A stretch of DNA of 64,000 nucleotides from Pontibacter ruber (lineage in GTDB: Bacteria > Bacteroidota > Bacteroidia > Cytophagales > Hymenobacteraceae): contig NZ_JALPRR010000001.1 in NCBI RefSeq assembly GCF_023630205.1, positions 496,001 through 560,000 on the forward strand. The letters are read 5' to 3'. Both the position numbers and the translations under genes were made by a program. Under the pieces are notes generated by a model that was not told the origin of the DNA, did no database searches, and saw only the letters and a list, made by a program, of their open reading frames with translations. This document shows, piece by piece, positions 61,201 through 64,000 of this stretch (positions are counted from its first letter, which is position 1; the number at the start of each line of letters is the position of its first letter).

Positions 61201-61288
61201 CATTGCAGCTCCGATTGTAGTTGATACCATGAAGAAAAAGCCGGAGTCTACTCCAACTCCGGCTAAGCCTGTGGCACAAGCCCGCTAA
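58262..61288 (+). CDS. secDF: Protein translocase subunit SecDF (fused)
   Basis: Sec accessory pump that uses the proton gradient to pull proteins into the periplasm. 1008 residues, the Bacteroidota fused SecD+SecF form. SecD half: GLDLRGGMHVVLEV, GIDNPDRVRKLLQG, then six helices with LTLGMAVDANVLIFERMREE. SecF half: GVDFKGGRSYIVQLDQAVP and LTIIGFSINDTVVIFDRVRE. An Ala/Thr/Ser/Lys-rich insert (about 270-335) in the periplasmic P1 region is extra relative to E. coli SecD. A double terminator follows. Confidence 0.97.
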   Translation: MRNKTLIIVLTAIVSALCLYYLSFSFVARGVQKDAESYATDAQGNVDMDKKQTYLDSVWKEPVYNFLGASYTYQEVKENELGLGLDLRGGMHVVLEVSPVEIIKSMSGNSKDPNFLKALARAQELQKNSQENFTTLFAEAYREVEPNGRLSRIFSNTANRGKISYESSNAEVINVIDKEVEDAIERSFNILRTRIDKFGVNQPNIQRLKGSGRIQIELPGIDNPDRVRKLLQGMANLEFWEVWTPEEFSPYFAQLGEQLDKQEKAGQLNLGTTETAKKDVLANAAADSAAVGAANEDVLAKAAGTTDSTALAKATPTKDSAKATSTIDSLAAAQQGGVLARLFTAMPGGIGANVRDTARINDIFAKPEVRAIFPPNMKFLWGVKPIAGDNRQEFVEFYAIKKGRDGKAPMTGEAVNDARQDFDQNGSPEINMTMTPTGAKKWARLTGDNVGRQVAIVLDNYVYSAPVVQGEITGGNSSITGNFSIEEAKDLANILKAGKMPAPTRIVEEAIVGPSLGQEAINQGLLSTIAGLLVVVVFMIAYYRTGGFIADLALVFNVFFILGILAQFNAALTLPGIAGIVLTLGMAVDANVLIFERMREEAAKGLPLREVINKGYDKAFMTILDANVTTFLAGFILYFFGSGPVKGFAITLMLGIVTSFFTSVFISRLLIESSFKRAGRLSFSSSFTDRMFANVKFDVMKWKKPAYAFSLAILAFGFIAMAIKGPNLGVDFKGGRSYIVQLDQAVPASEVRGALIDNFQEAGTEVKTFGASNRLKVITSYLADDESTTADEQVKTALLQGLEEYKSLNPQVLSSSKVGATMADDIQKTALIALLLSLVGIFIYVMFRFSNWQFSLGGVVALLHDALMIIAVFAILDLFGISYEMDQVFIAAVLTIIGFSINDTVVIFDRVREYMVDNPRKHVGEIINPALINTFSRTIITSFTVFMVVLVLFIFGGEILRSFSLAMLIGILFGTYSSLFIAAPIVVDTMKKKPESTPTPAKPVAQAR

Positions 61289-61298
61289 GTATAAAACA

Positions 61299-61333
61299 AA
61301 AACTCCCGAAGCCTCGACAGCTTCGGGAGTTTT
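61299..61333 (+). terminator. Terminator of secDF
   Basis: AAAACTCCCGAAGC / GCTTCGGGAGTTTT, a 14-bp perfect stem with 7-base loop. Confidence 0.88.
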
Positions 61334-61348
61334 ACTTCATATCAAACA

Positions 61349-61379
61349 AAAAAGCCAGCCTACATCAGGCTGGCTTTTT
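61349..61379 (-). terminator. Terminator of the nfu gene (bidirectional)
   Basis: AAAAAGCCAGCCT / AGGCTGGCTTTTT with A- and T-runs on both sides, between the converging secDF and nfu genes. Confidence 0.88.
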
Positions 61380-61401
61380 TTATGCTTCTGGTAAAGTATA
61401 C

Positions 61402-62016
61402 TTAGATGGTTACTCCATCTGCTACTACTTCTTTTACTTCAGGCACCATACGCTTCAGCAGGTTCTCGATACCGGCTTTAAGGGTTACGGTTGCAGACGG
61501 GCAGCCGCTGCAGGAACCCTGCAGGTGTACGGTTACAATGCCATCGTTGTATGACTTGAAGGTGATGTTACCACCATCCTGCTCCACGGCAGGGCGTACA
61601 TAGTTATCCAGCAGGTCGATGATCTTCTTGGATACTTCGGTGTCTTCTGCAGATGCTTCGCTGTTGGCAGCTGTTTCTGTTTTAGCAGCAGAGAACCCTT
61701 CGTTAAAGATCGGGCCACCAGCCTCAACATATGATTTCAGGAAAGTACGCAGTTCTGGTATCAGCTTCACCCACTCGATGCTGCTGTTTTTGGTTACGGT
61801 AACAAAGTTGCTGGCAATGAACACACGCGACACATAATCGAAGTTAAACAACTCCTGTGCCAGCGGTGACTCCATTGCGCTCTCCAGGTTCGGATAATCT
61901 ACGCTCTGGCCATCCGGCAGCAGGGCTACGTTCATCACAAACTTCATGGATTCCGGGTTTGGATTGGCCTCAGCGTAAACTGAAACCATCTTTTCTTTAT
62001 TTTCTGTCATAGACAT
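61402..62016 (-). CDS. NifU/Nfu-type iron-sulfur scaffold protein
   Basis: A 204-residue Fe-S carrier. N-terminal Nfu_N domain (NPNPESMKFVMNVALL, ESPLAQELFNFDYVSRVFIA) and C-terminal NifU domain with the CxxC cluster motif in QGSCSGCPSATVTLKAGIEN. It hands Fe-S clusters to client enzymes. Two start codons are possible (ATG 62016 or 62010); the choice does not affect the domain. Confidence 0.94.
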   Translation of the reverse strand: MSMTENKEKMVSVYAEANPNPESMKFVMNVALLPDGQSVDYPNLESAMESPLAQELFNFDYVSRVFIASNFVTVTKNSSIEWVKLIPELRTFLKSYVEAGGPIFNEGFSAAKTETAANSEASAEDTEVSKKIIDLLDNYVRPAVEQDGGNITFKSYNDGIVTVHLQGSCSGCPSATVTLKAGIENLLKRMVPEVKEVVADGVTI

Positions 62017-62229
62017 ATCAGTTTAAAATTAAAACTTTTACAGAGGTGTTAAAGTTTCCAAAAGTAGTCAATAATTCTGACAACCACCTACTGCAGCCAG
62101 GGCCAATGCCGCCCCAGGAGGCCTCTGCTTCGGGCAGTTTGTGCGATTTGACCTAGCATTTCTGAGCGTAAAATGTAACTTTGTGCTGAAGTTAATTTTT
62201 TACCTGATGTAACCCCCGCACCAAAAAAC

Positions 62230-63618
62230 ATGCTCTTTAACTTTATACTATTAGCACAGACCCAACATCCTGTACCTGGTTATCTCATCATTCCGTTCCT
62301 GCTCCTGATCGGGATGATTGCAAGTGGCCCTGTACTTTTTCCTCATTTCTGGGAGCATAACTATAAAAAAGTAGCAGTAACGCTTGGCCTGCTGGTGCTG
62401 GCCTACTACCTGTTTGCGCTGCAGGATGTTCACATGCCGATACACACACTGGCCGAATACGCCTCCTTTGCAGTTCTGCTTAGTTCGCTATACATTGCTG
62501 CAGGCGGTATTTACATCAACATTAATGCCCGCGCTACCCCGCTGATGAACGTCGCCCTGGTAGCTATTGGCGCTGTGCTGGCAAACATAGTAGGTACAAC
62601 AGGTGCCTCCCTGCTCCTTATCCGCCCGTTCATCCGCCTGAACATCCACCGCATCAAACCTTACCAGATTGTATTCTTCATCTTTATTGTAAGTAACGCC
62701 GGTGGTTTGCTGACGCCACTGGGTGATCCGCCCCTGTTCATTGGCTTCCTGAAGGGTGTGCCGTTCTTCTGGACATTGCAGCACCTGTTCATGCCCTGGG
62801 TATTAGCAATTATCCTTCTGTGCCTGGCCTTCTTTCTGCTCGACAGACGCAACAAGGAAAAAGAGTTTACCCCTCGTCCGGAAGTGGTTTCCAAAATAGA
62901 AGAAAAGACAGAGTTCTACATCACCGGAAAGCGAAACCTGTTTTGGCTGGCCATCATCATCGGTGCCATTTTCCTGGACCCGAACGTGGTAGAAGGGTTG
63001 CCGCACATTGCCTATGATGGCAATAAGTTTTCTTTCCTGCGTGAGGTTATCCAGCTTTCTGCAGCATTTGCCTGCTTCCGCTTCTCGAGCAAGACGGCGC
63101 TGGCAGGTAACCAGTTCAACTTCCACCCGATCCTGGAAGTGGTATTCCTGTTCTTCGGTATTTTCTTTACCATGATGCCCGCCCTGCAGCTTTCTGCTGA
63201 GGTTGCATCTTCGCCGCAGTATGCGCAGTACATCACGGCCAACTTCCTATACTGGGCCACCGGATCGCTTTCCGGCTTCCTGGACAATGCACCAACCTAT
63301 GCCAACTTCCTGTCGCTGGCCATGGCCAAGTATGATATGGCCCAGAACAGCGTGGTAGAAGTGAGGAATTTTGCCAACGGAACCGGCACCGACCCGATTA
63401 CGCTGATTCTGCTGGAGGCAATCTCGCTGGCTTCTGTATTATTTGGAGCCTTTACTTACATCGGAAACGGTCCGAACTTTATGGTGAAAGCGATTGCAGA
63501 AAGTGCAGGTATCAAAATGCCGTCTTTCTTTGCCTATGTTTTCCGCTTTTCCATTCCGTTCCTGTTACCGATCCTGGTACTGATCTGGTTCCTGGTAGTG
63601 CACCTGCGTTTGTTCTAA
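62230..63618 (+). CDS. Sodium:proton antiporter (ArsB/NhaD superfamily, CitMHS_2-like)
   Basis: A 462-residue inner-membrane protein with about 11-12 helices. Features of the ion-transporter superfamily: ANIVGTTGASLLLIRPFIRL and SNAGGLLTPLGDPPLFIGFL (GTT...GD..P motif). NhaD or citrate/Na+ relatives are the likely functions; Na+/H+ exchange is the usual annotation for this Bacteroidota family. A -7-like TAACTTTG lies at 62176-62183, without a clear -33. Strong terminator downstream. Confidence 0.87.
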   Translation: MLFNFILLAQTQHPVPGYLIIPFLLLIGMIASGPVLFPHFWEHNYKKVAVTLGLLVLAYYLFALQDVHMPIHTLAEYASFAVLLSSLYIAAGGIYININARATPLMNVALVAIGAVLANIVGTTGASLLLIRPFIRLNIHRIKPYQIVFFIFIVSNAGGLLTPLGDPPLFIGFLKGVPFFWTLQHLFMPWVLAIILLCLAFFLLDRRNKEKEFTPRPEVVSKIEEKTEFYITGKRNLFWLAIIIGAIFLDPNVVEGLPHIAYDGNKFSFLREVIQLSAAFACFRFSSKTALAGNQFNFHPILEVVFLFFGIFFTMMPALQLSAEVASSPQYAQYITANFLYWATGSLSGFLDNAPTYANFLSLAMAKYDMAQNSVVEVRNFANGTGTDPITLILLEAISLASVLFGAFTYIGNGPNFMVKAIAESAGIKMPSFFAYVFRFSIPFLLPILVLIWFLVVHLRLF

Positions 63619-63672
63619 AAAGACACAGGTATCAGGATGTAAGATACAAGCCTGATCATTTTTATACTTACA

Positions 63673-63709
63673 AACAGAGCCGCCCCTGGTACACAGGGGC
63701 GGCTCTGTT
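63673..63709 (+). terminator. Terminator of the antiporter gene
   Basis: AACAGAGCCGCCCCTG / CAGGGGCGGCTCTGTT, a 16-bp perfect stem with loop GTACA, T-rich sequence after it. Confidence 0.9.
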
Positions 63710-63839
63710 GCTTTTATGCCATGTGATGCCTGACGTGCCGTAAGGCATGCGAAAATAAGCTACTTTGGTGTTTGCTATTATATATAAAAATGTTAATATT
63801 ATAAGTATAAACGGGCCTGCGGTTGGGCACTTGCTACAT

Positions 63840-64000
63840 ATGAAGATAAACTTGCGAGCGCTTGCCTTTGTAATCTGTATGTTGGCCATACTTTGGACAG
63901 GCTGCCGGCAAGAGGCAAAGGCGCAGCAGGTGGTGCAGTTATCGGGCCTGGTCACATCCGGGGATAGTGTGACAGCTGCGGCCGGCGTCGCTGTTTTTGT
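63840..64000 (+). CDS. Exported protein, CarboxypepD_reg-like N-terminus, 3' end outside window
   Basis: Only 53 codons are present. MKINLRALAFVICMLAILWT then GCRQEAKAQ forms a signal peptide: it could be cleaved after AKA, or be a lipoprotein at the Cys, though WTGC is not a canonical lipobox. It then continues VVQLSGLVTSGDSVTAAAGV, which looks like the start of a CarboxypepD_reg-like (SusC-type) domain (usual pattern: GxVxDxxxxxPLxGVxV). It could be the start of a TonB-dependent transporter or a surface protein. Confidence 0.6.
   Translation, partial: MKINLRALAFVICMLAILWTGCRQEAKAQQVVQLSGLVTSGDSVTAAAGVAVF

Noticed and set aside
63668-63955. Minus-strand ORF at the right end
   Set aside because: Overlaps a perfect terminator and the signal peptide of the plus-strand gene at 63840.

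Overview
The window looks like chromosomal DNA from a Bacteroidota bacterium, most likely Cytophagales/Hymenobacteraceae (Pontibacter-like). This placement is inferred from gene content. Supporting genes are two proteins with type IX secretion (T9SS) C-terminal sorting domains, the gliding lipoprotein GldH directly after a RicT/PSP1 gene, a DUF2723 membrane protein, a GWxTD-domain lipoprotein, a fused SecDF, a type B L31 ribosomal protein and a one-domain BirA. Recognisable Shine-Dalgarno sequences are scarce, as is usual in the phylum. No rRNA, tRNA, CRISPR array, prophage or complete insertion sequence was seen.

Layout. 1-8 kb: purD (cut by the window edge), recQ, then divergently kdsD-manC (KDO and GDP-mannose precursors), then rlmB and a GWxTD lipoprotein. 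8-14.5 kb: a DUF2723 membrane protein, two T9SS cargo proteins and a YceI protein. 14.5-20.1 kb: birA opposing a tight rsfS-ftsH-lutC-lpxH-propeller run. 20.1-26.4 kb: SMR exporter, tandem GNAT, zinc alcohol dehydrogenase, then an envelope-glycan group (GT2, GT4, Wzx-like flippase). 26.6-32.6 kb: ricT-gldH, an EEP-family phosphoesterase, a cold-shock protein, and a 647-residue Gly/Ser/Tyr/Gln low-complexity protein. 32.7-38.6 kb: an NmrA-like SDR, a propeller lipoprotein and a 1313-residue SF1 (Upf1-like) helicase. 38.9-45.5 kb: secreted hydrolase, NUDIX, an Ala/Lys-rich secreted repeat protein, a beta-barrel-like protein, a two-component system and a methyltransferase. 45.5-46.2 kb: a gene-free mosaic of inverted repeats. 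46.2-54.7 kb: an HhH (ComEA-like) protein, an NSS transporter with a small partner missed by size-limited ORF calling, rmlD-like SDR, PPIase, hemC, holB, GlmU-like protein and rpmE2. 54.9-64 kb: phosphoribosyltransferase, rdgB, udk, ktrA, secDF, nfu, an antiporter and the start of a lipoprotein/CarboxypepD_reg-like gene.

Most genes are housekeeping or envelope biogenesis. The most unusual signals are these: (i) the heptamer AAGTATA/TATACTT, seen roughly 110 times by eye (about 8 expected by chance), in coding and non-coding DNA, in all reading phases and sometimes as palindromic pairs; this is the density of a DNA-uptake or chromosome-architecture word. (ii) The FUS-like low-complexity protein with a strong ribosome binding site and a structured leader, next to a cold-shock RNA chaperone. 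(iii) The Ala/Lys-rich secreted protein built on a repeat of about 80 residues upstream of a barrel protein and a two-component system. (iv) The large solitary SF1 helicase. (v) The 52-residue NSS partner. (vi) Several dispersed-repeat-like intergenic elements.
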